A stretch of 26,487 nt of DNA from Actinomycetes bacterium (GTDB lineage Bacteria; Actinomycetota; Actinomycetes; Actinomycetales; Microbacteriaceae), in NCBI GenBank assembly GCA_023436775.1, contig JAEZHW010000003.1, forward strand, positions 1-26,487, written 5' to 3'. Of this stretch, positions 1-7,393 are shown piece after piece (position 1 is the first letter of the stretch; each line of letters opens with the position of its first letter). A program made the translations under genes and the position numbers. Below the pieces are notes generated by a model. The model did not search any database. It saw only the letters and a list, made by a program, of their open reading frames with translations, and was not told the origin of the DNA.

Positions 1-24
1 GCACCCCCCCCCACACCCGCCGGG

Positions 25-48
25 GGCCCCCCCCCTACGGGGGGGGCC
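25..48 (-). terminator. GC-only hairpin after eno
   Basis: A perfect 10-bp stem (GGCCCCCCCC and GGGGGGGGCC) closes on a 4-base loop just past the eno stop codon. Its place fits an enolase terminator, but no T-run follows on the minus strand. The surrounding bases 1-50 are low-complexity C/G homopolymers, so this may also be poor-quality sequence at a contig edge. Confidence 0.4.
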
Positions 49-67
49 ACTGCATGTTCTGAGCGAA

Positions 68-1348
68 CTAGCCCTGGAAGCGCGGGAAGGCGCTGCGGCC
101 GGCGAAAACTGCCGAGTCGCCGAGTTCTTCCTCGATGCGCAGGAGCTGGTTGTACTTGGCAACGCGCTCCGAGCGGGCCGGGGCACCCGACTTGATCTGG
201 CCAGCGTTGGTCGCCACGGCCAGGTCAGCGATGGTGGTGTCCTCGGTCTCACCCGAACGGTGCGAGAGCATGGCGGTGTAGCCCGAGCGCTGGGCCAGAG
301 CCACGGCGTCGAAGGTCTCGGTGAGGGTACCGATCTGGTTCACCTTCACCAGCAGCGAGTTGGCCAGGCCACGCTTGATGCCGTCGCCGAGGCGCTGCGG
401 GTTGGTCACGAACAGGTCGTCACCGACCAGCTGCACCTTGCTGCCGAGTTCGGCGGTGAGGGCGGCCCAGCTGTCCAGGTCGTCCTCGGCGAGGGCGTCC
501 TCGATGGAGACCAGCGGGTAGTTGGCCAGCAGGTCGGCGTAGTACGCGGTCAGGTCGGCAGCGGACAGGTCCTTGCCTTCGAAGCGGTAGACACCGTTCT
601 CGAAGAACTCGGTCGAGGCGACGTCGAGGCCCAGGGCGATGTCGGTGCCCGGCTTGAAGCCAGCCTTCTCGATCGCGGTGAGCAGGAAGTCGAGCGCGGC
701 GCGGTTGCTGGCGAGGTCGGGAGCGAAGCCACCCTCGTCGCCGAGGCCGGTGGCCAGGCCCTTGGCCTTCAGCTCGCCCTTGAGGGCGTGGTAGGTCTCA
801 ACACCCCAGCGCAGCGACTCCGAGTAGGACTCGGCGCCCAGCGGCACCAGGAAGAATTCCTGGATGTCCACACCGGTGTCGGCGTGGGCACCACCGTTGA
901 TGACGTTCAGCAGCGGCACCGGCAGCACGTGCGCGTTCGGGCCACCGAGGTAGCGGAACAGCGGCAGGTCGGCCGAGTCGGCTGCGGCGCGGGCCACGGC
1001 CATCGAGATACCGAGGATGGCGTTGGCACCGGTGCGCTGCTTGTTGGTGCTGCCGTCGATCTCGATCAGAACCTGGTCGACGAAGCGCTGGTCGCTGGCC
1101 TCAAGGCCCTCGATCGACGGGCCGAGCTCGTCAACGACCGCGGCGACGGCCTTCTGCACGCCCTTGCCGAGGTAACGGCCCTTGTCGCCGTCACGCAGTT
1201 CGTATGCTTCGAAGGCGCCGGTGGATGCGCCCGAGGGAACCGCAGCGCGGCCCAGCGAGCCGTCCTCCAACAGGACCTCAACTTCGACGGTCGGGTTACC
1301 CCGAGAGTCCAGGATTTCGCGGGCGTGGACGGCCTCAATCAGTGCCAC
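68..1348 (-). CDS. eno: Enolase (phosphopyruvate hydratase)
   Basis: Cytosolic glycolytic enzyme converting 2-phosphoglycerate to phosphoenolpyruvate. The 426-residue length is normal. Visible active-site residues are H155 (GGAHA), E164 (IQEF), E205 (GDEGG), Mg ligands D242, E283 and D310, base K335 in LVKVNQ, the H363-R364-S365 loop and K386 (IKSG). The enolase signature around SIED reads SIEDALAEDD, where the residue after D is usually proline; this is probably harmless. The start is GTG at 1348, chosen because GAGGAG lies about 8 bases upstream and the protein then begins MALIEAVHAREILDSRG as in relatives. It sits alone behind the guaA terminator. In most actinobacteria I know eno lies beside septum and cell-division genes, so its position next to guaA is less usual. 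Confidence 0.97.
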   Translation of the reverse strand: MALIEAVHAREILDSRGNPTVEVEVLLEDGSLGRAAVPSGASTGAFEAYELRDGDKGRYLGKGVQKAVAAVVDELGPSIEGLEASDQRFVDQVLIEIDGSTNKQRTGANAILGISMAVARAAADSADLPLFRYLGGPNAHVLPVPLLNVINGGAHADTGVDIQEFFLVPLGAESYSESLRWGVETYHALKGELKAKGLATGLGDEGGFAPDLASNRAALDFLLTAIEKAGFKPGTDIALGLDVASTEFFENGVYRFEGKDLSAADLTAYYADLLANYPLVSIEDALAEDDLDSWAALTAELGSKVQLVGDDLFVTNPQRLGDGIKRGLANSLLVKVNQIGTLTETFDAVALAQRSGYTAMLSHRSGETEDTTIADLAVATNAGQIKSGAPARSERVAKYNQLLRIEEELGDSAVFAGRSAFPRFQG

Positions 1349-1388
1349 GGTGTAGCTCCTCGTGAAAGTTCAGTGATGACAGACCTCC

Positions 1389-1394
1389 AGCCTA
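1389..1394 (-). promoter_or_regulatory. Candidate -10 box for eno
   Basis: TAGGCT on the minus strand lies about 40 bases before the GTG start, between the guaA terminator and eno. It matches the TANNNT form of actinobacterial -10 boxes. I see no convincing -35 box. Confidence 0.3.
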
Positions 1395-1438
1395 CCGCGC
1401 GGGCTGGCTGGGGCCGATTGCGACAGTGTCACAAACAC

Positions 1439-1465
1439 CGAAGCCCGCCTTGTGGGCGGGCTTCG
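1439..1465 (-). terminator. Terminator after guaA
   Basis: A perfect 11-bp inverted repeat (CGAAGCCCGCC and GGCGGGCTTCG) with a 5-base loop begins 16 bases after the guaA stop. On the minus strand it is followed by GTGTTTGTG, a modest T-rich tail. It separates the SURF1-DUF3817-guaA unit from eno. Confidence 0.8.
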
Positions 1466-1480
1466 AAGCAGGTGTCGGGA

Positions 1481-3061
1481 TTACTCCCACTCAATGGTTC
1501 CCGGCGGCTTGCTGGTGACGTCCAGCACGACGCGGTTGACCTCACGCACCTCGTTGGTGATGCGGTTCGAGATCCGAGCCAGCAGATCGTACGGCAGACG
1601 GCTCCAGTCGGCCGTCATCGCGTCCTCGCTGGAGACCGGCCGCAGCACGATGGGGTGGCCGTAGGTGCGACCATCACCCTGCACACCGACCGAGCGGACG
1701 TCAGCGAGCAGCACGACCGGGCACTGCCAGATTTCGGCGTCGAGGCCCGCGGCGGTGATTTCCTCACGCACGATCGCGTCAGCGGCACGCAGGATGTCCA
1801 GGCGCTCCTTGTTCACCGCACCCACGATGCGGATGCCGAGGCCCGGACCCGGGAACGGGTGGCGCGCCACGATGGCTTCCGGCAGGCCGAGTTCGCGGCC
1901 GATGGCGCGCACCTCGTCCTTGAACAGGGTGCGCAGCGGCTCGACGAGTTCGAACTTGAGGTCCTCGGGTAGGCCACCGACGTTGTGGTGGCTCTTGATG
2001 TTCGCGGTGCCCGTGCCGCCGCCGGACTCGACCACGTCCGGGTACAGGGTGCCCTGCACCAGGAACTTGATCGGGTCGCCGTCCTCGGCGGCCTCGGCGA
2101 TGAGTTCGGCCTGGGCCTGCTCGAAGACGCGGATGAATTCGCGGCCGATGATCTTGCGCTTAGTCTCGGGGTCGCTCACACCCTCGAGCGCGGTGAGGAA
2201 GCGCTCTTCGGCGTCGACGGTAACCAGGCGGATACCAGTGGCTGCCACGTAGTCGCGCTCCACCTGCTCGCGCTCGCCCTGGCGCAGCAGGCCGTGGTCA
2301 ACGAACACGCAGACGAGCTGGTCGCCAACCGCCTTGTGCACCAACGCTGCCGCCACGGCCGAGTCCACACCACCGGAGAGACCAGCGATGACGCGGCCGG
2401 TGCCGACCTGGGCGCGGATGCGCTCGACCTGCTCGGCGATGACGTTGCCGCTGTTCCAGTCGACCGGCAGGCCGGCAACGTCGTGCAGGAAGCGCTCGAG
2501 CACCTTCTGGCCGTACTCGGAGTGCTGCACCTCGGGGTGCCACTGCACGCCGTACATCTTGCGTTCCGGCGAACCGAAGGCGGCAACCGGGGTGGCCGGG
2601 GTGCTGGCGAGCACCTCGAAGCCGGCCGGCGGGGTGGCGACCTGGTCGCCGTGGCTCATCCACACGGTCTGCTCGCCGGGCTGCCCGTCGAAGATCGAAC
2701 CGGGAACAGTCACCCGCATCGGGGTCGCGCCGTACTCGCGCAGCCCGGTGTTGGCCACCTCGCCGCCGAGGGCCCGGGCCATCGACTGGAAGCCGTAGCA
2801 AATACCAAAGACCGGGACACCGAGTTCGAGCACCTCCGGGTCAAGCACCGGGGCGCCAGGCTCGTACACGCTGGCCGGACCACCCGAGAGCACGATGGCG
2901 GCGGGCTTGCGGGCCGCCACCTCAGCCGCGGTCGCGGTGTGCGGAATGATTTCGGAGTAGACGCCGGCCTCACGCACGCGGCGAGCGATCAGCTGCGCGT
3001 ACTGGGCACCAAAGTCAACGACGAGGACGGGCTGCGCCTCGGTGTGTGCGGTTTCGGTCAT
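1481..3061 (-). CDS. guaA: GMP synthase (glutamine-hydrolysing)
   Basis: Converts XMP to GMP using ATP and ammonia taken from glutamine; last step of de novo GMP synthesis. The protein has 526 residues. The N-terminal class I glutamine amidotransferase domain (about 1-200) carries the catalytic triad C88 (GICYGFQ), H175 and E177 (QWHPE). An ATP-pyrophosphatase domain follows with the PP-loop SGGVDS at 229-234, and the dimerisation domain ends in the typical KPPGTIEWE. The ATG start at 3061 overlaps the stop of the DUF3817 gene as ATGA, with GGGAG upstream, so translation is probably coupled. The partner enzyme IMP dehydrogenase (guaB2) lies 4.3 kb away on the same strand. A strong terminator follows. 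Confidence 0.98.
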   Translation of the reverse strand: MTETAHTEAQPVLVVDFGAQYAQLIARRVREAGVYSEIIPHTATAAEVAARKPAAIVLSGGPASVYEPGAPVLDPEVLELGVPVFGICYGFQSMARALGGEVANTGLREYGATPMRVTVPGSIFDGQPGEQTVWMSHGDQVATPPAGFEVLASTPATPVAAFGSPERKMYGVQWHPEVQHSEYGQKVLERFLHDVAGLPVDWNSGNVIAEQVERIRAQVGTGRVIAGLSGGVDSAVAAALVHKAVGDQLVCVFVDHGLLRQGEREQVERDYVAATGIRLVTVDAEERFLTALEGVSDPETKRKIIGREFIRVFEQAQAELIAEAAEDGDPIKFLVQGTLYPDVVESGGGTGTANIKSHHNVGGLPEDLKFELVEPLRTLFKDEVRAIGRELGLPEAIVARHPFPGPGLGIRIVGAVNKERLDILRAADAIVREEITAAGLDAEIWQCPVVLLADVRSVGVQGDGRTYGHPIVLRPVSSEDAMTADWSRLPYDLLARISNRITNEVREVNRVVLDVTSKPPGTIEWE

Positions 3062-3528
3062 CGGGCTCCCGCCTTTGTATCGGTCACGGCCGGTCGTTCC
3101 ATGGTGGCCAGGCTCGCGCGCACGTCCCGCGAGACCTTGTGCTCCACGAAGAAACTCAGGAACGGCACCACGCCGCCCAGCGCGATCAGGATGAACCGCG
3201 TGGTCCGCCAGCGCATCCAGTTCACCAAGAGGAACGAACAGACGAGGTACACGACGTAGATGTAGCCGTGCACGATCAGTACCAGCACCGAGAGGTTGAC
3301 CCCAACGACCATGTTGGGGGCAGGCTCGGGAGCCCAGGGAGCGAGGCTCAGGAACCCGTTCGGACCGAAGCCGTCGATTTCGTAGCCGAAGCCATACTTG
3401 ATGACCATTTCCACCACGACCAGCACCAGGAAGACACCGGTGACCCAGGCCATGATTTGATACGCCCGAAGCGAGTGGCGAATCTTGTCGTAGTCCTTGG
3501 GGTCGGGCGTGCGCGGCATGGGGTTCAT
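3058..3528 (-). CDS. DUF3817 family membrane protein
   Basis: Small integral membrane protein of 156 residues with no known biochemical role. Hydrophobic segments lie near residues 25-45 (WVTGVFLVLVVVEM), 75-105 (VGVNLSVLVLIVHGYIYVVYLV) and 118-138 (FILIALGGVVPFLSFFVE). The HGYIYVVYL and PFLSFFVE stretches are the family hallmarks as I remember them. The ATG at 3528 overlaps the SURF1 TGA (ATGA), and its own TGA overlaps the guaA ATG in the same way. The SURF1-DUF3817-guaA order recurs in Microbacteriaceae. Neighbouring SURF1 hints at a link to the respiratory membrane, but that is inference only. An alternative ATG lies at 3519. Confidence 0.88.
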   Translation of the reverse strand: MNPMPRTPDPKDYDKIRHSLRAYQIMAWVTGVFLVLVVVEMVIKYGFGYEIDGFGPNGFLSLAPWAPEPAPNMVVGVNLSVLVLIVHGYIYVVYLVCSFLLVNWMRWRTTRFILIALGGVVPFLSFFVEHKVSRDVRASLATMERPAVTDTKAGAR

Positions 3529-4292
3529 CCTATCGGTTCCGCCTGGGCGGCTTCCTGCTCGTCGATCCACTCATCGCGGACCATGCGGTACCAGACGAAG
3601 ACGGCGAACCCGGCGAAGACGATCCACTCGATCGCGTACACCACGTTGAGCCAGTCGAAGACGGGGTCGGGCTCGCTGTGCCGAATCAGCACCGACTCCA
3701 GGCCCGCTGGCGCCGGCTGCTGGATCAAGTAGCCGCTGTAGAAGCTCCGGTCGGCGACGTCCTGCCAGCGGTTAACCAGGATCGCGGTCGACATGCTGCC
3801 AATCACGTCATCGGCGAGCCGGTCACCAGTAATCGGCGCCTCCGTCGGAAAGAAGACCCCAGCGATGCTGGCGCGACCAGCGGACTCGTCCTGGTCGGGC
3901 AGCTCGGCGGCGACCTGGCGCGCCTGTTCGAGCGTGGCCGCGAAGCCGCGTGCCACCGCGAGGCTGGCACCGGACTCGAGATCGAGGCGGCTGACCACCC
4001 AGTAGCCAGCCTGGTCGCCCTGGTAGCGGCCGCCAACGATGTCCGTGTCCGCCCGGAAGACCCCCTCGACCGTGACCGGCGAACCGGCGGCCGCGTCGCG
4101 AGTGGGGCCCTGCGGCTCCTGCAGCGCCGTCAACGGCTGCACCTGCTTGACCGGCTCGGGCTCGGCGTACAGCGCACCGCGTTCGATGGCGCGACTGATC
4201 TGCCACTCACTGAGCAGCACGCAGACGACCGAAATCGCCAATGCCAGCAGGAGCATGGCGATCCACTTGGGCCGGAGCATTACCCGTAGCAC
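3525..4292 (-). CDS. SURF1 family cytochrome oxidase biogenesis protein
   Basis: SURF1 proteins assist assembly of heme-copper cytochrome c oxidase in the cytoplasmic membrane. This 255-residue protein has the expected two-helix layout: an N-terminal helix (about residues 9-28, WIAMLLLALAISVVCVLLSEWQ) and a C-terminal helix (WLNVVYAIEWIVFAGFAVFVWY), with an extracytoplasmic domain between. The EWQxSR motif after the first helix and the GxY/GYW region (GRYQGDQAGYWVVSR) are typical of actinobacterial members. The start is GTG at 4292, preferred over ATG at 4280 because AGGAAGAG sits 5-6 bases before the GTG. Its stop overlaps the DUF3817 start. No oxidase subunit is in the window. Confidence 0.88.
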   Translation of the reverse strand: MLRVMLRPKWIAMLLLALAISVVCVLLSEWQISRAIERGALYAEPEPVKQVQPLTALQEPQGPTRDAAAGSPVTVEGVFRADTDIVGGRYQGDQAGYWVVSRLDLESGASLAVARGFAATLEQARQVAAELPDQDESAGRASIAGVFFPTEAPITGDRLADDVIGSMSTAILVNRWQDVADRSFYSGYLIQQPAPAGLESVLIRHSEPDPVFDWLNVVYAIEWIVFAGFAVFVWYRMVRDEWIDEQEAAQAEPIG

Positions 4293-4427
4293 GGCATCTC
4301 TTCCTGAAACGTGCGCCGTCGCCGGCGCGCTGAGCCTCTCCCCCTAGCCAGGGTAGCCGGAAAGCAGCGGCCGCTGCTGAACGGATGGTGAGGCCCGCAC
4401 GCGGCGTTCCTGCTCGACGGCGAGCGC

Positions 4428-6209
4428 CTAGTGTTCGATCGAGCCGTCCTGCAGGATCGGCACGATGTCCGGCGCTGCGAGTCGGGCCCGGTCTGCGGAC
4501 ACGTCATCCGGCTGCTGCTGGCTGTCGAGTTCGGCCTCGACGCGACGGAGGTAGTGTTGCACCTCGCGCTGCGTCCGCTCCTGGTCCCAGCCGAGGGTCT
4601 TGGCCATGAGTTCAGCCGCCACCGGCGCTGCGGCAACGCCGCGGTCCCAGGCCTCGATCGAGATGCGGGTGCGGCGAGCCAGGACGTCGTCCAGGTGCAG
4701 CGCGCCCTCGTGGGTGCAGGCATACACCACTTCAACGGCCAGGTAGTCGTCGGCGCCCGGCAACGGCGCGGCCAGGTCTGGGTTCTCTCGCAGCAGTTGC
4801 AGCAGTTCATCCGTGCGGGTGCCGTAGCGCTGCAGCAGGTGTTCGACCCGGACTCGGTGCAGGCCGAAGGCACGGGCAATCTTGCCGCGCTTGTTCCAGG
4901 CGGCTGCGAAGCCCTCGGCGCCGAGCAGCGAGACCTCCTCGGTGACGCTCGCGGGCACGCGCATGTCCAGTCCCTGCGCGACGGCGTCAATGGCATCCTT
5001 GGCCATCACGCGGTAGGTGGTGAACTTGCCACCGGCAACAGCCACCAGGCCCGGGACTGAGTGCGCCACAATATGCTCGCGGCTGAGCTGGCTGGTCTCT
5101 TCGCTCTCGCCAGCCAGCAGCGGGCGTAGTCCCGCGTATACCCCCTCGACGTCGTCCCGGGTCAGGGGTACGGCCAGCACCTGGTTCACGTGCTCGAGCA
5201 GGTAATCAATGTCGGCGGCGGTAGCTGCCGGGTGGGCCTTGTCGAGGTTCCAGTCGGTGTCGGTGGTGCCAATCAGCCAGTGCCGACCCCACGGAATCAC
5301 GAACAGCACGCTCTTCTCGGTGCGCAGCAGCAGACCGAGCTTGGAGTGGAAGCGGTCGCGCGGCACCACCAGGTGGATACCCTTCGAGGCGCGAACCCGG
5401 AACTTGCCGCGCTCGCCCACCATCGCCTGCACGTCGTCGGTCCACACGCCGGTGGCGTTGACGACCTGCTTGGCGCGGATCTGGAAGCGCTCACCGGACT
5501 CGAGGTCCTGGGCGTGGACGCCGACGACACGCTGACCTTCCCGCAGGAAGCCGGTGACCCGCACCCGGTTGGCCGCGTGCGCTCCGTAGGCGGCCGCAGT
5601 GCGGGCCAGGGTCGCCACATAGCGGGCATCGTCCACTTGGGCGTCGTAGTAGGCCAGAGCGCCGGTGAAGACGTTGCGCTTGAGGCTCGGTGCGGCGCGC
5701 AGCACTTGGTTGCGGGTCAGGTGCCGGTGGTGCGGAACGCCGGGCGGTCGACCGCCGGTCCAGCTAAAAGCGTCATACAGGCTCATGCCCGCGCCGATGT
5801 AGGCGCGTTCCCAGACGCGGTGCGTCAGCGGATAGAGGAAGCGGACCGGGCGCACCAGATGCGGGGCGATACGGTCCAGCAGCAGGCCGCGTTCGATCAG
5901 GGCCTCGCGGACAAGGCGGAAGTCCAGTTGCTCCAGGTACCGAATGCCACCGTGGATGAGTTTGCTGGAGCGGCTCGACGTGCCACTGGCCCAGTCCCTG
6001 GCCTCGACGATGCCGGTGCGCAAGCCGCGAGTGACCGCGTCCAGTGCCGAGCCGGTGCCGACGATGCCGCCACCGATGACCAGGACGTCCAACTCCTTGG
6101 TGCGCAGCACCTCGATGGCCGCGGCGCGCTCCGCCGGGCCCAGCTTGTCCGAAATCGACACTGAGCGCGTCGAGACGGGCTTGTCGCTACTGCTACGGGG
6201 CGCTGCCAT
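4428..6209 (-). CDS. glpD: Glycerol-3-phosphate dehydrogenase/oxidase (FAD)
   Basis: Peripheral membrane flavoenzyme oxidising glycerol-3-phosphate to dihydroxyacetone phosphate and passing electrons to quinone or oxygen. It has 593 residues. The FAD-binding Rossmann motif GGGIVGTG is at 46-53, followed by the DAO-fold signature SGTSSRSSKLIHGGIRYLE, and a C-terminal glycerol-3-phosphate dehydrogenase helical domain (about 430-560). The frame is open upstream of 6209, but the ATG there has an excellent CAGGAGGA six bases before it and gives a normal N terminus. It follows guaB3 by 31 bases and may be read from guaB2/guaB3. No glycerol kinase or facilitator is adjacent. A 16-bp palindrome (4363-4378) lies downstream. 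Confidence 0.95.
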   Translation of the reverse strand: MAAPRSSSDKPVSTRSVSISDKLGPAERAAAIEVLRTKELDVLVIGGGIVGTGSALDAVTRGLRTGIVEARDWASGTSSRSSKLIHGGIRYLEQLDFRLVREALIERGLLLDRIAPHLVRPVRFLYPLTHRVWERAYIGAGMSLYDAFSWTGGRPPGVPHHRHLTRNQVLRAAPSLKRNVFTGALAYYDAQVDDARYVATLARTAAAYGAHAANRVRVTGFLREGQRVVGVHAQDLESGERFQIRAKQVVNATGVWTDDVQAMVGERGKFRVRASKGIHLVVPRDRFHSKLGLLLRTEKSVLFVIPWGRHWLIGTTDTDWNLDKAHPAATAADIDYLLEHVNQVLAVPLTRDDVEGVYAGLRPLLAGESEETSQLSREHIVAHSVPGLVAVAGGKFTTYRVMAKDAIDAVAQGLDMRVPASVTEEVSLLGAEGFAAAWNKRGKIARAFGLHRVRVEHLLQRYGTRTDELLQLLRENPDLAAPLPGADDYLAVEVVYACTHEGALHLDDVLARRTRISIEAWDRGVAAAPVAAELMAKTLGWDQERTQREVQHYLRRVEAELDSQQQPDDVSADRARLAAPDIVPILQDGSIEH

Positions 6210-6240
6210 GGTTCCTCCTGACCTGGCCGGACCTGCCGGG

Positions 6241-7356
6241 CTAGCCTGCGTGATACGGCGCGACGACGACCTCGACGCGCTGGAATTCCTTGAGGTCAGA
6301 GTAGCCAGTGGTGGCCATTGCGTGCCGCAAGGCGCCAATCAGGTTGGCGGTGCCGTCGGCAACCGAGGCCGGACCGTACAGGATCTGCTCGAGCGGGGCG
6401 GTGGAACCGACCTGGACGCGGTGGCCACGCGGGAGTTCCGGGTGGTGCGCCTCGGCGCCCCAGTGCCAGCCCTGGCCGGGCGCCTCGCTGGAACGGGCCA
6501 GCGTGGAGCCGAGCATCACAGCGTCGGCGCCGCAGGCGATCGCCTTGACGATATCGCCCGAGGTGCCGAGGCCACCGTCGGCGATCACGTGCACGTAGCG
6601 ACCGCCGGATTCGTCCATGTAGTCGCGGCGGGCACCGGCCACGTCGGCGACGGCGCTGGCCATCGGGGCGTGGATGCCGAGGGCGGTGCGGGTGGTGGAG
6701 GCCGCGCCACCACCGAAGCCCACCAGGACACCGGCGGCACCGGTGCGCATCAGGTGCAGGGCAGCGGTGTAGGTCGAGGCGCCGCCCACGATGACGGGGA
6801 CGTCGAGTTCATAGATGAACTTCTTCAGGTTCAGCGGCTCGCGGTTCTTCGACACGTGCTCTGCCGACACCGTGGTGCCACGGATCACGAACAGGTCGAC
6901 GCCAGCCTTAACGACGGTTTCGTAGAGTTCCTGGGTGCGCGCCGGGGACAAGGCGCCAGCCACCGTGACGCCAGCGGCACGGATTTCGGCGAGGCGGGCG
7001 GCCACCAGTTCCGGCTTGATCGGCTCGGAGTACAGCTCTTGCAGGCGCTTGGTGGTGGCGTTCGGCGAGCGCAGTTCCTCGAGGATCGGTTCCGGATCCT
7101 CGTAGCGCGTCCAGACGCCCTCAAGGTCGAGCACGCCGAGGCCACCGAGACGGCCGAGTTCGATCGCGGTCTTCGGCGAGACCACCGAGTCCATCGGGGC
7201 GCCGAGCACCGGAATGTCGAACTTATACGCATCGATCGACCAGCTCACCGATACGTCCCGCGGGTCGCGGGTGCGGCGGGAGGGAACGATAGCAACATCG
7301 TCAAAAGCGAAGGCGCGACGAGCACGCTTGGCACGGCCGATCTCGATCTCAGTCAC
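6241..7356 (-). CDS. guaB3: GuaB3 family IMP dehydrogenase-related protein
   Basis: TIM-barrel protein of 371 residues from the IMPDH/GMP reductase superfamily. It lacks the CBS regulatory pair. The loop that holds the catalytic cysteine in IMPDH (GPGSICTTR) reads GGGAASTTR at 215-223, so the nucleophile is replaced by S220; loss of this cysteine is usual in actinobacterial GuaB3 as I recall, and their reaction is not settled. The phosphate-binding segment (VIADGGLGTSGDIVKAIACGADAVMLGS) is well kept, which suggests nucleotide binding. The start is GTG at 7356. There is no clear Shine-Dalgarno; instead TAGGCT lies six bases before the GTG, suggesting a leaderless transcript. It lies 37 bases after guaB2. 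Confidence 0.93.
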   Translation of the reverse strand: MTEIEIGRAKRARRAFAFDDVAIVPSRRTRDPRDVSVSWSIDAYKFDIPVLGAPMDSVVSPKTAIELGRLGGLGVLDLEGVWTRYEDPEPILEELRSPNATTKRLQELYSEPIKPELVAARLAEIRAAGVTVAGALSPARTQELYETVVKAGVDLFVIRGTTVSAEHVSKNREPLNLKKFIYELDVPVIVGGASTYTAALHLMRTGAAGVLVGFGGGAASTTRTALGIHAPMASAVADVAGARRDYMDESGGRYVHVIADGGLGTSGDIVKAIACGADAVMLGSTLARSSEAPGQGWHWGAEAHHPELPRGHRVQVGSTAPLEQILYGPASVADGTANLIGALRHAMATTGYSDLKEFQRVEVVVAPYHAG

Positions 7357-7362
7357 CGGAAC

Positions 7363-7368
7363 AGCCTA
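7363..7368 (-). promoter_or_regulatory. Leaderless -10 box for guaB3
   Basis: TAGGCT on the minus strand followed by six bases and the GTG start of guaB3. This TANNNT-N6-GTG layout is the mark of leaderless transcripts in actinobacteria, and no ribosome binding site is present. It would give guaB3-glpD its own promoter apart from guaB2. Confidence 0.5.
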
Positions 7369-7393
7369 CCGCTGTCTGCTGACTGTTCGTCGG

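Noticed and set aside
260..1972. Long open frame (570 codons) antisense to eno and guaA
   Set aside because: It mirrors the codon bias of the true genes, has no protein-like motifs and runs across the eno-guaA gap and terminator. Typical shadow in high-GC DNA.
4363..4378. 16-bp perfect palindrome AGCAGCGGCCGCTGCT between glpD and SURF1
   Set aside because: It could be a weak terminator after glpD, but there is no loop beyond the central GGCC, no T-run, and such GC palindromes are common by chance in this composition.
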